Source: DATBRV01 sp036560145 | GTDB taxonomy: Bacteria > Myxococcota_A > UBA9160 > SMWR01 | Assembly (NCBI GenBank): GCA_036560145.1 | Contig: DATBRV010000009.1 | Location: 16,564-80,563, forward strand | Length of the DNA: 64,000 nucleotides | Reading direction: 5' to 3' | In this document: positions 40,942 through 50,076 of the stretch, piece after piece | Layout of the letters: each line of letters begins with the position of its first letter | Position numbering within the stretch: position 1 is the stretch's first letter | Translations under genes and position numbers: made by a program | The notes under the pieces: model-generated | The model's database searches: none | Told to the model about the DNA's origin: nothing | What the model saw: only the letters and a program-made list of their open reading frames with translations

Positions 40942-42609
40942 CTAGGGGATCCCGCCCCGGTAGCGCTGGGCGATCGGGAGACGGCGGCCCGGGCCGAAGG
41001 CCTTGGGCGAGGTGCGCAGCACCAGCGGCGCCTGCCGCCGCTTGTACTCGTTGCGATCGACGCGCGCCATCACGCGCCCGACCAGCGCCGCATCGGCGCC
41101 GGGCGGAAGCGCGATCCCCGAGGCTCCGCGCTGGCCCTCGATGATCTGTTCGAGGATCGGGTCGAGGATCTCGTAGGCGGGCAGGTCGTCGCTGTCCAGC
41201 TGCCCCGGCGCGAGCTCGGCGGAGGGCGCCTTCTCGAGGCTCCCGCGCGGGATGCGCTCGCCACGGGCGTTCGCGCGCCGCGCGAGCGCGTAGACGTCGC
41301 GCTTGTAGACGTCGCCCAGCACCGCGAGCCCGCCCACGGTGTCGCCGTAGAGCGTGCTGTAGCCGACCGAGAGCTCGCTCTTGTTCCCGGTCGCGAGCAC
41401 CAGCCGCCCCTCGGCGTTCGAGACCGCCATCAGCAACGCGCCGCGGATGCGCGCCTGGATGTTCTGCTGCGTGAGGCCGTAGTCGTCGCGCGGCCCGAAG
41501 AGCGCGCGGAAGGCGTCGAGGTAGGCCTGGTAGATCGGCCGGATGTCGAGCCGCCGCACCTCGATCGCGAGATTGCGCCCCAGCGCGAGGGCGTCGCTCA
41601 GGCTGTGATCCGAGGAGAAGGGCCCGGGCATCGCGAGCCCCACCACGCGCTCCGCTCCGAGCGCCTCCACCGCGAGCCAGGCCGTCACGGCCGAATCGAT
41701 GCCGCCGGAGAGGCCGATCACCGCGCCGGGCGGCAGGTCCAGCTTGCGGAAGTAGTCGCGGATGCCGAGCACCAGCCCGCTCTCGAGCTGGTCGACCCCG
41801 TCGGGGTCGACGACGGCCTCGGGCGCCAGCCCGGGTTCGGCCGCCTCGAGATCCACCACCGCGAAGCCCGGCTCGAAGTGCGGCAGCGCGGCGAGCACCC
41901 GCCCGCGCGCGTCCACCACGAAGGAGGCACCGTCGAAGATCAGCTCGTCGTTGCCGCCCACCTGGTTCACGAAGACGCAGGCGACGCGGTGACGCGCGGC
42001 GAGATCCGCGACCATGCGCCGCCGCTGCACGGCCTTGCCCACGTGCCAGGGCGACGCCGAGAGGTTCAGCACGACGCGCGCGCCCGCCCGCGCCAGCTCG
42101 CCCGCCGGGTCGATGGGATACCCCAGCTCGTGTACCCAGACGTCCTCGCAGACGGTCAAGCCGAGCGGCTCGCCGCCCGGGCGCAGCGAAGCGGTCTCGC
42201 GCTTGCCGGCGGGCTGGAACCAGCGCTTCTCGTCGAAGACGTCGTAGGTCGGAAGCAGCGTCTTGGCGCGCACCGCGCGGCGCTCGCCGCCGGCGAGCAG
42301 CACCGCGGCGTTGACCAGCCGCTGCGGCCCCGCGCCCTCCGCCGGGAGCACGGCGCCGAGCGCGATCGCCACCCTGGCGGAGGCCGGCGCGAGCAGATCC
42401 AGCTCGCGCAGCTGATCGCGCACGAAGCCCTCGCGTTCGAGCAGGTCCATCGGCGGGTAGCCGGTGAGGACCAGCTCCGGCAGGACCACCAGGTCCGCCT
42501 TCTCGCTGGCGGCCTTGGCGGCCGCCTCCTCGACGAGCCATCGGTTGCCGCGGAGGTCGCCGATGGTGGGGTTCACCTGGGCCAGCGCGACGCGCATCCC
42601 GCGCAGCAT
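40942..42609 (-). CDS. nadE: Glutamine-dependent NAD+ synthetase
   Basis: The 555-residue two-domain enzyme has an N-terminal nitrilase-type amidase with Glu45 (LPELVLTGYPP), Lys116 and Cys154 (TVCEDVW), then a synthetase domain with the PP-loop GLSGGIDSAV and ATGNKSELSVGY. It converts NaAD to NAD+ using ammonia from glutamine. ATG 42609 is preferred because AAGGAG lies nine bases upstream; ATG 42597 is possible. It ends next to the convergent cold-shock gene without a visible terminator. Confidence 0.95.
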   Translation of the reverse strand: MLRGMRVALAQVNPTIGDLRGNRWLVEEAAAKAASEKADLVVLPELVLTGYPPMDLLEREGFVRDQLRELDLLAPASARVAIALGAVLPAEGAGPQRLVNAAVLLAGGERRAVRAKTLLPTYDVFDEKRWFQPAGKRETASLRPGGEPLGLTVCEDVWVHELGYPIDPAGELARAGARVVLNLSASPWHVGKAVQRRRMVADLAARHRVACVFVNQVGGNDELIFDGASFVVDARGRVLAALPHFEPGFAVVDLEAAEPGLAPEAVVDPDGVDQLESGLVLGIRDYFRKLDLPPGAVIGLSGGIDSAVTAWLAVEALGAERVVGLAMPGPFSSDHSLSDALALGRNLAIEVRRLDIRPIYQAYLDAFRALFGPRDDYGLTQQNIQARIRGALLMAVSNAEGRLVLATGNKSELSVGYSTLYGDTVGGLAVLGDVYKRDVYALARRANARGERIPRGSLEKAPSAELAPGQLDSDDLPAYEILDPILEQIIEGQRGASGIALPPGADAALVGRVMARVDRNEYKRRQAPLVLRTSPKAFGPGRRLPIAQRYRGGIP

Positions 42610-42644
42610 CGGGGCGACTCCTTGCTCCGTCAAGGCAGCCGCCC

Positions 42645-42698
42645 GCAAGCGGGCGAAGCCCGCGCGCAGCGAGCCGAAGGCGAGCGGAGTTCACTCAG
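42645..42698. repeat. Dispersed repeat locus E: inverted copy with hairpin extension
   Basis: On the minus strand it reads CTGAGTGAACTCCGCTCGCC, TTC, GGCTCGCTGCGCGC, then GGGC-TTC-GCCC and the usual GCTTGC end. The hairpin GCGGGC-GAA-GCCCGC is at 42649-42663 on the plus strand. The TGA in the leader of the repeat is the stop codon of the MaoC gene. Confidence 0.85.
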
Positions 42699-43165
42699 AC
42701 CGGGTAGTAGACGTAGGTGACGTTCGCGATCAGGGCGGGCCGCGAGCCGCCCTCGACTTCGACGCGGACCGTGAAGGTGACGCGCAGCGCGCTGGGGGGA
42801 ACCTCGCGCGCGTCCTTGATCTCCGCGTGCAGGCGCACGCGCGATCCCGACGGCACGGGCGCCGAGAAGCGCAGCTTGTCGACGCCGGTGTTGACCGCCG
42901 TCCCGACGCCGAGGACCACGAGCAGCCGCGAGAGCAGCTCGGGGATCAGCGCGAGCGTGAGGTAGCCGTGGGCGATGGTCTGCTTCCAGGGCGCCTCGCG
43001 GCGGGCGCGTTCGACGTCGACGTGGATCCACTGGCGGTCCTCCGTCGCATCTGCGAAGCGGTCGATCCTTGCTTGGTCGACCGTCACCCAATCGCTGACA
43101 CCCAGTGGTGTCGAAACCCAGTATTTCATCGCCGCGAGGCCGGGGATGACGACGGGCAGGTCCAT
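42695..43165 (-). CDS. MaoC-family (R)-hydratase-like protein
   Basis: The 156-residue hot-dog protein has FADATEDRQWIHVD (catalytic Asp and His region) and TIAHGYLTLALIPELLS, the MaoC signature. The family hydrates 2-enoyl-CoAs to (R)-3-hydroxyacyl-CoAs. GGAGG sits six bases before ATG 43165. It follows a hypothetical gene at 37 bp in the same direction. Its stop codon is supplied by repeat locus E. Substrate chain length is unknown. Confidence 0.88.
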   Translation of the reverse strand: MDLPVVIPGLAAMKYWVSTPLGVSDWVTVDQARIDRFADATEDRQWIHVDVERARREAPWKQTIAHGYLTLALIPELLSRLLVVLGVGTAVNTGVDKLRFSAPVPSGSRVRLHAEIKDAREVPPSALRVTFTVRVEVEGGSRPALIANVTYVYYPV

Positions 43166-43202
43166 GGGCGCCTCCGAGGAGACGCTACGGCCCCGCGAGG
43201 GA

Positions 43203-43721
43203 TCATGCACGCTCGATGTCGAGGATCTCGTGCCAGCGTTCGCTTTCGGTGCGATGCCGGATCAGGGCCGTGCGCTCGAAGCGCAGCGGGAAGCGCCCGC
43301 GGAAGCGGCGAACCAGGTAGGCGTCCCCCTCCACGACCACGTCTTCGACGTCGTGCACCGTCTCGACGCCGCGTTCCGTCCAGGCCAGGAAGCGCACGCG
43401 GGTGCGCGGGCGCAGCGTGAGCCGGACCTCGGTCCCGACGGCGCGCAACAGCAGCTCCGCGGCGTGGTCTTCCCGACCCACCAGACCGAGCGGGTCGCGG
43501 GGAGCGGCGATTCGCGCCGCGCGCAGCAGCCGCAGCACCTTTCCGAGGCCCTGCACGGCGGGGACCGTGAGGGCCGGCCCCAGATCCGCCCAATCCTCGA
43601 TGCGTCCCTCGTCCGGCCGCGGACGCATCGGCTCGAAGTGGAGCCAGACGCCGACGCCCGACTCGCGACGCCCGGCCGCCGCCTCGACGAAGCGCGAGTG
43701 GAGGCGGCGCGTCGTGGTCAT
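43203..43721 (-). CDS. Hypothetical protein
   Basis: The 172-residue, arginine-rich (about 15%) soluble protein has predicted beta strands in its second half (EVRLTLRPRTRVRFLAW and VVVEGDAYLVRRFRGRFPLRF). No signal peptide, membrane segment or known motif is visible. It probably forms one unit with the MaoC gene downstream. The frame has good codon character, so it is likely real, but I recognise no family. Confidence 0.55.
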   Translation of the reverse strand: MTTTRRLHSRFVEAAAGRRESGVGVWLHFEPMRPRPDEGRIEDWADLGPALTVPAVQGLGKVLRLLRAARIAAPRDPLGLVGREDHAAELLLRAVGTEVRLTLRPRTRVRFLAWTERGVETVHDVEDVVVEGDAYLVRRFRGRFPLRFERTALIRHRTESERWHEILDIERA

Positions 43722-43803
43722 CCGGGTGCAGGATATCGCGACTCCGGATCCCGGGCGTCGCGCGCCAGCGTATAATGCGGCGGAGCGCCCCGCGGCGCGT
43801 CCG

Positions 43804-43842
43804 GTGAGCCAGGAGCGCTGAGCCAGGAGCGCTGAGCCAGGA
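43804..43842 (+). repeat. Triple 14-bp repeat carrying ribosome sites upstream of the Fe-S reductase gene
   Basis: TGAGCCAGGAGCGC occurs at 43804 and 43818, and its first 11 bases again at 43832. Each copy has an AGGAG core; the last lies seven bases before ATG 43850. Three stacked ribosome-binding cores upstream of one start are unusual, and slippage could change the copy number. Confidence 0.7.
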
Positions 43843-43849
43843 GGGATGG

Positions 43850-45421
43850 ATGTTCGATCGGCCCCGCAACACCGCGTTCGCGTGCCTGCTCTTCGCCGCC
43901 GTCGCCGGATACTTCGTGGTCGGCCACTACTTCTACAAGGTCCCGATCGGTCTCGACGAGAGCGCCTTCCTGTTCGGGGCGCCGCTCCAGAGGTTCGCGG
44001 TGTGGCTGGCCCCGAATCTCCACAACGCCGCGTCGGGCGGCATCCTGCTCGGGCTCTGGCTGATCGCGATCGCAGCCATCGCGTTCCTCGCGATGCGCCG
44101 CTCGGTGCGCGCCCGGGCCGCCCGGGTCGACCCGGACCGGCGGAAGTTCCTGACCGGCGCCGGCTCGGGCGCGGGCATCGCGCTCGGCTCGCTGGTGGTC
44201 GCGGGCGGAGCCGGCGCGGCGCGCGGCCTGTTCGGCGTCGGGCTCGGACACGGCGGCTGGAGCGGCGTGAGCTCGAACATCGCGAGCGGCGAAGGGATCG
44301 TGACCACGAACCCCGATTGGAAGCAGGAATGGAAGAACGCGCGGGTGAAGGGGTACCGCCGGCTCGGGCGCACCGGCTGGAACGTGTCGGACATCGTGCT
44401 CGGCACCGGAAAGATCGAGGGGAAGGACGGCGAGCAGATCGCGCGCCTCGCGATCGAGCGCGGCGTCAACTACTTCGACACCTCGCCGGACTACTCGGGC
44501 AGCGGCAGCGAGCAGGCCATGGGCCGCGCGATCCGCGGGGTGCGCGACAAGCTCTTCATCGCCACCAAGTTCTGCACGCCGATCGGACACCTGCCGCCGG
44601 GAACGCCGGTCGCGAAGTACATGGAAGCGGTCGAGGGCAGCCTCGGTCGCCTCGGCACGGATTACGTCGACCTCTGTCACGTGCATTCCTGCGACGAGGT
44701 CGAGCGCTTGATGGACGAGAACGTCCACGAGGCCTTCGACCGCCTCGAGCAGCAGGGCAAGGTGCGCTTTCTCGGCTTCTCGACGCATACGCCGAACCTG
44801 GTGGAGGTGGCGAACACCGGGATCGCCTCGGGCCGCTTCGACGTGATGATGCTCGCCTACCACCACGGGCTGTGGGCGCCGCTGCCCGAGATCATGCGGC
44901 GCGCGCGCAGCGAGCAGGACATGGGCGTGGTCGCGATGAAGACGTTGAAGGGCGCCAAGCACGACGGACTGGCCGGCTTCCGCGACGAGGCCGGCGCGTA
45001 TTCCCAGGCGGCGCTCAAGTGGGTGCTCTCGAATCCGGACGTCTCCTGCGCCGTGATCTCGTTCTTCCAGCTCCAGCACGTGGACGAGTATCTGTTCGCT
45101 TCCGGGCAGAAGCCGACGGCCGCCGACGTCGCGGTCCTCGAGAAGTACGACGAGCTGATCCGGGGCACGCACTGCGCGCCGCACTGCGGCGTCTGCCTGG
45201 ACAGCTGCCCCGAGCAGCTGCCGATCCACGACGTGCTCCGCCACCGCATGTACTTCGAGGATTACGGCTGGGAGAAGGAAGGCATGCGGCTCTACTCGAA
45301 GCTCGGCAAGAACGCCTCGGTGTGCGCTTCGTGCAGCGCCCCCTGCCTGGGGAGCTGTCCGCTCGAGATCCGGATCCAGGAGCGGATGAGCGAAGCGCAC
45401 GAGCTGCTCACGCTGTCGTGA
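43850..45421 (+). CDS. Membrane-anchored aldo/keto reductase with two C-terminal Fe-S motifs
   Basis: The 523-residue protein has two N-terminal TM segments (9-28, 63-82), a twin-arginine motif DRRKFLTGAG (97-98) before a third hydrophobic stretch (103-124), and an aldo/keto reductase domain (about 168-435) with Asp210, Tyr215, Lys240 and a His near 279. The C-terminus carries Cys442, 446, 449, 453 and Cys492, 495, 499, 503, enough for two 4Fe-4S clusters. The Tat-like site inside a membrane protein suggests a periplasm-facing reductase domain. Electron donor and substrate are unknown. Confidence 0.8.
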   Translation: MFDRPRNTAFACLLFAAVAGYFVVGHYFYKVPIGLDESAFLFGAPLQRFAVWLAPNLHNAASGGILLGLWLIAIAAIAFLAMRRSVRARAARVDPDRRKFLTGAGSGAGIALGSLVVAGGAGAARGLFGVGLGHGGWSGVSSNIASGEGIVTTNPDWKQEWKNARVKGYRRLGRTGWNVSDIVLGTGKIEGKDGEQIARLAIERGVNYFDTSPDYSGSGSEQAMGRAIRGVRDKLFIATKFCTPIGHLPPGTPVAKYMEAVEGSLGRLGTDYVDLCHVHSCDEVERLMDENVHEAFDRLEQQGKVRFLGFSTHTPNLVEVANTGIASGRFDVMMLAYHHGLWAPLPEIMRRARSEQDMGVVAMKTLKGAKHDGLAGFRDEAGAYSQAALKWVLSNPDVSCAVISFFQLQHVDEYLFASGQKPTAADVAVLEKYDELIRGTHCAPHCGVCLDSCPEQLPIHDVLRHRMYFEDYGWEKEGMRLYSKLGKNASVCASCSAPCLGSCPLEIRIQERMSEAHELLTLS

Positions 45422-45469
45422 TCGCGGGCTGATCCCGACCCGGATCGCATGCCCTGCGGAGGAACCCCG

Positions 45470-46978
45470 ATGCGAACGCCCTGGCTCCCGCTGTCGCTGC
45501 TCCTGCTCGCCCTCGCGGGCCCCGCCGCCGCGCAGACCGGAAGCGCGGCCGCTCCGCCCGCCGAGGGCGGCTCCTCTGCGCCGCCCTGGGCGCTGCCGCC
45601 GCCGAGCGCGTGCAGCCCGCCCGGCGGGCTCGCCGGCTGGCCCCCCGGAGAGGACGCCGCCGGCGTGCCGTTCCAGGCGGGCGACAGCTTCCAGCTCTCG
45701 CAGCTCGAGACGCTCCGGAACTTCGTGCCGCCCGAGCTGTGGAGCTACCGCGAGCGCTTCTTCCACGAAGGCATGCGGCTCGAGATCGGCGCCTGCTTCG
45801 CCGACTACGGCCCGCCCGAGTTCTACCGCGCCGCCACCGAGACCTTTCGGGGGCGCACGCGGCTGCTTCCGAACGGCGGCATCGAGAACTACACCGCCGG
45901 GCAGCCCTTCCCGATGCTCGAGATCTCCCCGGACGATCCCCTGGCGGGGCTCAAGTGGGCGTGGAACTCCGAGCTCCGCTACCAGGGCGCGGGTTTCTGG
46001 ACTCCGTTCCGCACCGTCGACATGGTCGGACGCGACGGCAAGGGCGAGCCGTTCGAGGGCGAGACGTTCAAGGCGCAGCTCTCCTTCCGCGCCGACCGCG
46101 CGAACGACGGCTACACCACACCGGGTGCGCGCGGGAACCACTGGGTGTCCGGCGGGAAGCTCCTCGAGCCGACCGACGCGCGCGAGCACGCCTGGCGGCA
46201 GTACCGCAATCTCGATCACCTGAAGGAGCCCGGGCGCAGCGACGATCTGCACGCCTACCTCCCGAACTATCGCCGCGTCCGGCGCGTGAGCGGGGTGGAC
46301 GTCGAAGGCGTCTACATGCCCTCGTTCAGCGTGGGCGTCGTCAAGCCGGGCGTGATCGCCGGGCTGGGCGGGGGCCTCGACGGCGGCGCCGCGGGCGGCG
46401 CGGCGTCCGGCGCGGCGGCGACCAGCATCACCACCAAGCGCAGCGGCTTCGAGGTGCTGGAGACGCGGCCGCTGCTCTACGAATACCGCGTCGCCGGCGC
46501 CCGCGACGTGCTCACCCCGATCAACGCCTCGCGCCCCAGCTACCCGGAGGTGAAGGACCGGGACTTCGGGCCGTGGGGGCTCTCGTTCGCGACCGACCGC
46601 TGGGACCTGCGCCGCGCGGTCGTGATCGAAGGCCGTTACAAGGGGCACACCGGCGGCACCCAGGTGGCCCGCTTCGTGCTCTACATCGACGCCCAGACGG
46701 CGATGCCGCTCTACTACATGTCCTTCGATTCGCGCGACGAGCGGATCGACGTGGGGATGTTCGTCGGCCGCTGGAGCGAGGACCGCAGCGACTATCGCCG
46801 CTGGCCCGGGGATCCCAAGCTCCCCGTGCGCGTGATCGATTCGGTGGGAGAATCCTTCGCGAACATCGCCGAGGACGGCGGCTGGCGCCGCGAATCGTGG
46901 ACCAGCATGTCGACACCGCCCGACGACAAGACGCTCCAGCGGGAGCTGTCGGTCAACAACCTCGGCAAGGGACACTGA
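45470..46978 (+). CDS. DUF1329 family exported protein
   Basis: The 502-residue protein has a signal peptide (about 1-22, GPAAA before QTG) behind a GGAGGAA site at ATG 45470. The DUF1329 character is seen in AWRQYRNLDHLKEPGRSDDLHAYLPNYRRVRR and the C-terminal half (MPLYYMSFDSRDERIDVGMFVGRW), related to LolA/LolB-like lipoprotein-binding folds. The protein has a glycine/alanine-rich loop at about 296-320. DUF1329 genes often sit near RND transporters of lipids or steroids; here a reductase precedes it at 48 bp. Confidence 0.85.
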   Translation: MRTPWLPLSLLLLALAGPAAAQTGSAAAPPAEGGSSAPPWALPPPSACSPPGGLAGWPPGEDAAGVPFQAGDSFQLSQLETLRNFVPPELWSYRERFFHEGMRLEIGACFADYGPPEFYRAATETFRGRTRLLPNGGIENYTAGQPFPMLEISPDDPLAGLKWAWNSELRYQGAGFWTPFRTVDMVGRDGKGEPFEGETFKAQLSFRADRANDGYTTPGARGNHWVSGGKLLEPTDAREHAWRQYRNLDHLKEPGRSDDLHAYLPNYRRVRRVSGVDVEGVYMPSFSVGVVKPGVIAGLGGGLDGGAAGGAASGAAATSITTKRSGFEVLETRPLLYEYRVAGARDVLTPINASRPSYPEVKDRDFGPWGLSFATDRWDLRRAVVIEGRYKGHTGGTQVARFVLYIDAQTAMPLYYMSFDSRDERIDVGMFVGRWSEDRSDYRRWPGDPKLPVRVIDSVGESFANIAEDGGWRRESWTSMSTPPDDKTLQRELSVNNLGKGH

Positions 46979-46988
46979 GCCTCGCCGC

Positions 46989-47828
46989 TCACGCGCTCGA
47001 GATCAGCGCCTCCTGCGCCGTCGAGGCGATCAGCCGTCCGTCGCGCGTGTAGATACGGCCGCGGGAGAGGCCGCGCCCGGCGTGCGCCACCTCGCTGCTC
47101 ATCTCGAGCAGCCACCAATCGTCCCAGCGCGCGGGCTGGTGGACCCAGAGCGAAAGGTCGAGGGTCTGGAAGCGATCGACCGCGAACCCGCGTCCGACGC
47201 GCCGCTCGAAGGGCCAGTGCGAGTAGAAGTCCGCCAGGAAGACCAGCGCCGCCATCTGGAGGCGTGGATCGTCGCCCAGCGGCGCGCGCGGAAGCACCCA
47301 CTCGACGTGCGGGCCCGAGGTGTCCCCGGTCGGATCCGGCCAGATGCGGGGACGCGCCCTCCGGAACTCGATCGGCCCCCGCGCGTAGTCGGCCCAGCCC
47401 TCGGCCCGCGCCTGCTCGAGCGTGCTGGGCAGGGCCTCGGGCGGCGGTAGCTCGGCCGTCGGCTGCGCGTCCTGGTAGGCGAGGCCCTTCTCCGGCGGGG
47501 CGAAGCTCGCCACCACCTGGCAGAGCAGCAGGCCGTCGCCCTCGATCCGCACCTGCCTGCGCGCCCCGCTCGCGTCGTCGGCGAGCGGCTCGACGCGCAG
47601 CGCGAGGCGGCGTCCCGGCGGGGCCGGGCGCAGGAAGCCCGCGTGCAGCGAGCGGAGCGCGAGCCTCTCGCAGCTGGAGGCCGCCGCGAGCGCGGCGCGC
47701 GCCAGCAGGTCGCCGCCCAGCACGGAGCCCCAGAAGCTCTCGCAGCAGGCGGAGAATTCACCCTCGCGCACGCGCTCGACGCGAAGCATCTCGGCCAGGT
47801 TCTCGCGCGGGCTGGCAGCGCCGCTCAT
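46989..47828 (-). CDS. Acyl-CoA thioesterase (TesB-like double hot-dog)
   Basis: The 279-residue protein matches the TesB layout: a first hot-dog with FWGSVLGGDLLARAALAAASS and SLHAGFLRPAPPGRRL, and a second with WVHQPARWDDWWLLEMSSEVAHAGRGLSRGRIYTRDGRLIAS. It would hydrolyse acyl-CoA to fatty acid and CoA. It ends 10 bp from the convergent DUF1329 stop and is divergent from an amidohydrolase gene. Confidence 0.88.
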   Translation of the reverse strand: MSGAASPRENLAEMLRVERVREGEFSACCESFWGSVLGGDLLARAALAAASSCERLALRSLHAGFLRPAPPGRRLALRVEPLADDASGARRQVRIEGDGLLLCQVVASFAPPEKGLAYQDAQPTAELPPPEALPSTLEQARAEGWADYARGPIEFRRARPRIWPDPTGDTSGPHVEWVLPRAPLGDDPRLQMAALVFLADFYSHWPFERRVGRGFAVDRFQTLDLSLWVHQPARWDDWWLLEMSSEVAHAGRGLSRGRIYTRDGRLIASTAQEALISSA

Positions 47829-47974
47829 GCTCCGCCCTCCGGATTCCCCCCGGATCCAAGACGTCCGACCGCCCCCGCAGGATACGTTTCGCGTCTCGCC
47901 ACCGCCCGGCTGCGGGCGTTGTAGACTCGGGCCTCACCCCGGTGAGAAGCGAGCTGAGTTCTCCGAGGCAGGGC

Positions 47975-49126
47975 ATGAACGCGGTGATCGACTCCGATCA
48001 ACATCTGTTCGAGTACCGCGGCCTCTGGGAGGAGCAGATCGACCCGGCCCGGCGCGGGGACGCGATCCGCTTCGTCGACGATTCCCTCGGCCACGTGCGC
48101 GTGGTCTGGCGCGACAAGCTGCTGGCAGTCGCCGACGTGCAGATGCCGGGCGAGACCGATGCGATCGGCGAGCGGCGGCGGCGCGAGCGCTCCGGCGCTC
48201 CCCCGCTCGCGCGCTACGACGAGATCCTGCCGCGGGACTACTGGGACCCGGCCGCGCGCCGCGATCGGCTCGCGACGCTCGGGGTCGACGAGGCGATCTG
48301 CTTCCCGAACTACGGGCTCGTCTGGGAGCGCGCGCTGCAAGGCGACCTGCCCGCCCTCACGGCCAACATGGCGGCCTGGAATCGCTGGTGCGAGACGGTG
48401 GCCGTCGAGGGCCGCGGGCGGCTGCACCCCGTGGCCCACCTCACGCTGCGCGATCTCGGCTGGCTCGAGGCACAGCTCGCGCGGCTCTCGGCGGCCGGCG
48501 TGCGCACGGCGATGATCGCGCCGGCGCTGGTGGACGGGAAGCCGCTCTCGCACCCCGCGCTCGAGCCCGCCTGGGCGGCCTTCGCGCACCACGGGATCTC
48601 GCCCGTCTTCCACGTCGCCGATCAGCCCAAGGTCTTCGACGACGCCTGGTACACCGACCGCGCGGACCTCGGTGTATTCGCGATCGACAGCGTGCTGCTC
48701 TACGTGCCCGCGGCGCTCGCCTGCACCGACCTGATCCTGAACGGCGTGCTCGCGCGCCACCCCGATCTGCGGCTCGGCATCGTGGAGCTCTCCGCCGTCT
48801 GGGTGCCGCTCTTCCTGATGATGCTCGACGGGGGCAGCCGGTTCGTCCAAAGGCTCAACGGGCGCGAGCCGGGGCTCGAGCTGCGGCCGAGCGAGTACTT
48901 CAAGCGCCAGGTGCGCGTCTCGTCCTTCGCCTACGAGCTTCCCGCGAAGATCCAACGCCAGCTCGGGGGCGCCGAGCTGCTGATGTGTTGCAGCGATTAC
49001 CCCCACTCGGAGGGCACGGCGCGTCCGCTCGAGGACTACGCCGCTCCGGGCAAGCTCGCGCTGCGCCCGGCCGGCGCGCCGGGCTTGTTTCACGACAATG
49101 CAGCCTTCCTGCTGCGGAAGGGCTGA
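47975..49126 (+). CDS. Amidohydrolase_2-family metal-dependent hydrolase
   Basis: The 383-residue protein begins IDSDQHLFEYRGLW (His10). It has the TIM-barrel motifs of the ACMSD/amidohydrolase_2 family: HPVAHL, PVFHVADQPKVF, LILNGVLARHPDLRLGIVELSAVW and CCSDYPHSEGT. GAGGCAGGG precedes ATG 47975. These enzymes hydrolyse or decarboxylate cyclic and aromatic substrates. The sulfotransferase gene starts 3 bp after its stop codon. Confidence 0.87.
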   Translation: MNAVIDSDQHLFEYRGLWEEQIDPARRGDAIRFVDDSLGHVRVVWRDKLLAVADVQMPGETDAIGERRRRERSGAPPLARYDEILPRDYWDPAARRDRLATLGVDEAICFPNYGLVWERALQGDLPALTANMAAWNRWCETVAVEGRGRLHPVAHLTLRDLGWLEAQLARLSAAGVRTAMIAPALVDGKPLSHPALEPAWAAFAHHGISPVFHVADQPKVFDDAWYTDRADLGVFAIDSVLLYVPAALACTDLILNGVLARHPDLRLGIVELSAVWVPLFLMMLDGGSRFVQRLNGREPGLELRPSEYFKRQVRVSSFAYELPAKIQRQLGGAELLMCCSDYPHSEGTARPLEDYAAPGKLALRPAGAPGLFHDNAAFLLRKG

Positions 49127-49129
49127 CCT

Positions 49130-50068
49130 TTGCCTCGACCGCCCCGTTTCCCGGATTTCTTCGTGGTCGGCGCCCCGCGCTGCGGCACCACCGCGTTCTG
49201 CAAGTACCTCGCCCGCAACCCCCAGGTCTGCTTCTCGAAGCCCAAAGAGCCGCACTACTTCACGAGGCTCGACCGGGATCCGTCCGAGGCCGAGCTGAAG
49301 CGGGACTATCTTGAACGCTGCTTCTGGCACCACGACGACGCGCACCGGGCCGTGGGGGAGGGATCCGTCTCGTATCTCTACCTGCCCGAGGTGATCGAGC
49401 GGATCCGGCGCATCCATCCGGAGGCGCGCTTCATCGCGCTGGTTCGCAACCCGCTCCAGATGTTGCCATCGTATCACCTGAAGATGTTGTACCTGCTCCA
49501 GGAGGACGAGCCGGATCTCGCGAAGGCGTGGGCGCTACAGCCCGTACGCGCGCGCGGAAGCCGGGTCCCGAAGCTCTGCCTGGATCCCCGGCTGCTGATG
49601 TACGGAGAGGTCGCGAAGCTCGGCGCGCAGGTGCAGCGGCTCTACGACGTCGCGGGGCGGGCGCGCTCGCACGTGGTGGTCTTCGACGACCTCGTGAGCG
49701 ACCCGCTCGGCGTCTACCGGCGCGCGCTCGAGTTCATCGGAGTCGACTACGACGGCCAGACCGTGTTCGAGCCGAAGTACGCGAGCCGCATCTATCGCCA
49801 TCGCTGGCTCCAGCGGATGCTCTACGTGCCCGCGACGAAGGGCGGCAAGGTGGTCGACACGCTCCAGCGACGGACGCGCCAGTACAACCCGGATGGCACG
49901 CGCCGGAAGAGCTGGATCAAGCGGCTCGCCTCCTGGAACAAGATCCCGGCGTCGCCGGCGCCGCTCACGCCGCAGATGCGGGTCGTCGTGCGCGATGCGC
50001 TGATGCCGGACGTCGAACATCTGTCGAAGCTGCTGGACCGGGATCTTCGCCACTGGCTGGCAGGTTGA
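49130..50068 (+). CDS. PAPS-dependent sulfotransferase
   Basis: TTG start with GGAAGGG eight bases upstream; 312 residues. The 5'-phosphosulfate loop VGAPRCGTTAFCKYL (14-21 core) and the 3'-phosphate motif FIALVRNPLQMLPSYH are clear. It transfers sulfate from PAPS to a hydroxyl or amine, as in heparan- or glycolipid-type sulfotransferases. It is followed at 8 bp by an LpxO-like hydroxylase gene, so a lipid or glycan substrate made by the latter is possible. Confidence 0.9.
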   Translation: MPRPPRFPDFFVVGAPRCGTTAFCKYLARNPQVCFSKPKEPHYFTRLDRDPSEAELKRDYLERCFWHHDDAHRAVGEGSVSYLYLPEVIERIRRIHPEARFIALVRNPLQMLPSYHLKMLYLLQEDEPDLAKAWALQPVRARGSRVPKLCLDPRLLMYGEVAKLGAQVQRLYDVAGRARSHVVVFDDLVSDPLGVYRRALEFIGVDYDGQTVFEPKYASRIYRHRWLQRMLYVPATKGGKVVDTLQRRTRQYNPDGTRRKSWIKRLASWNKIPASPAPLTPQMRVVVRDALMPDVEHLSKLLDRDLRHWLAG

Positions 50069-50076
50069 GGATCGAA

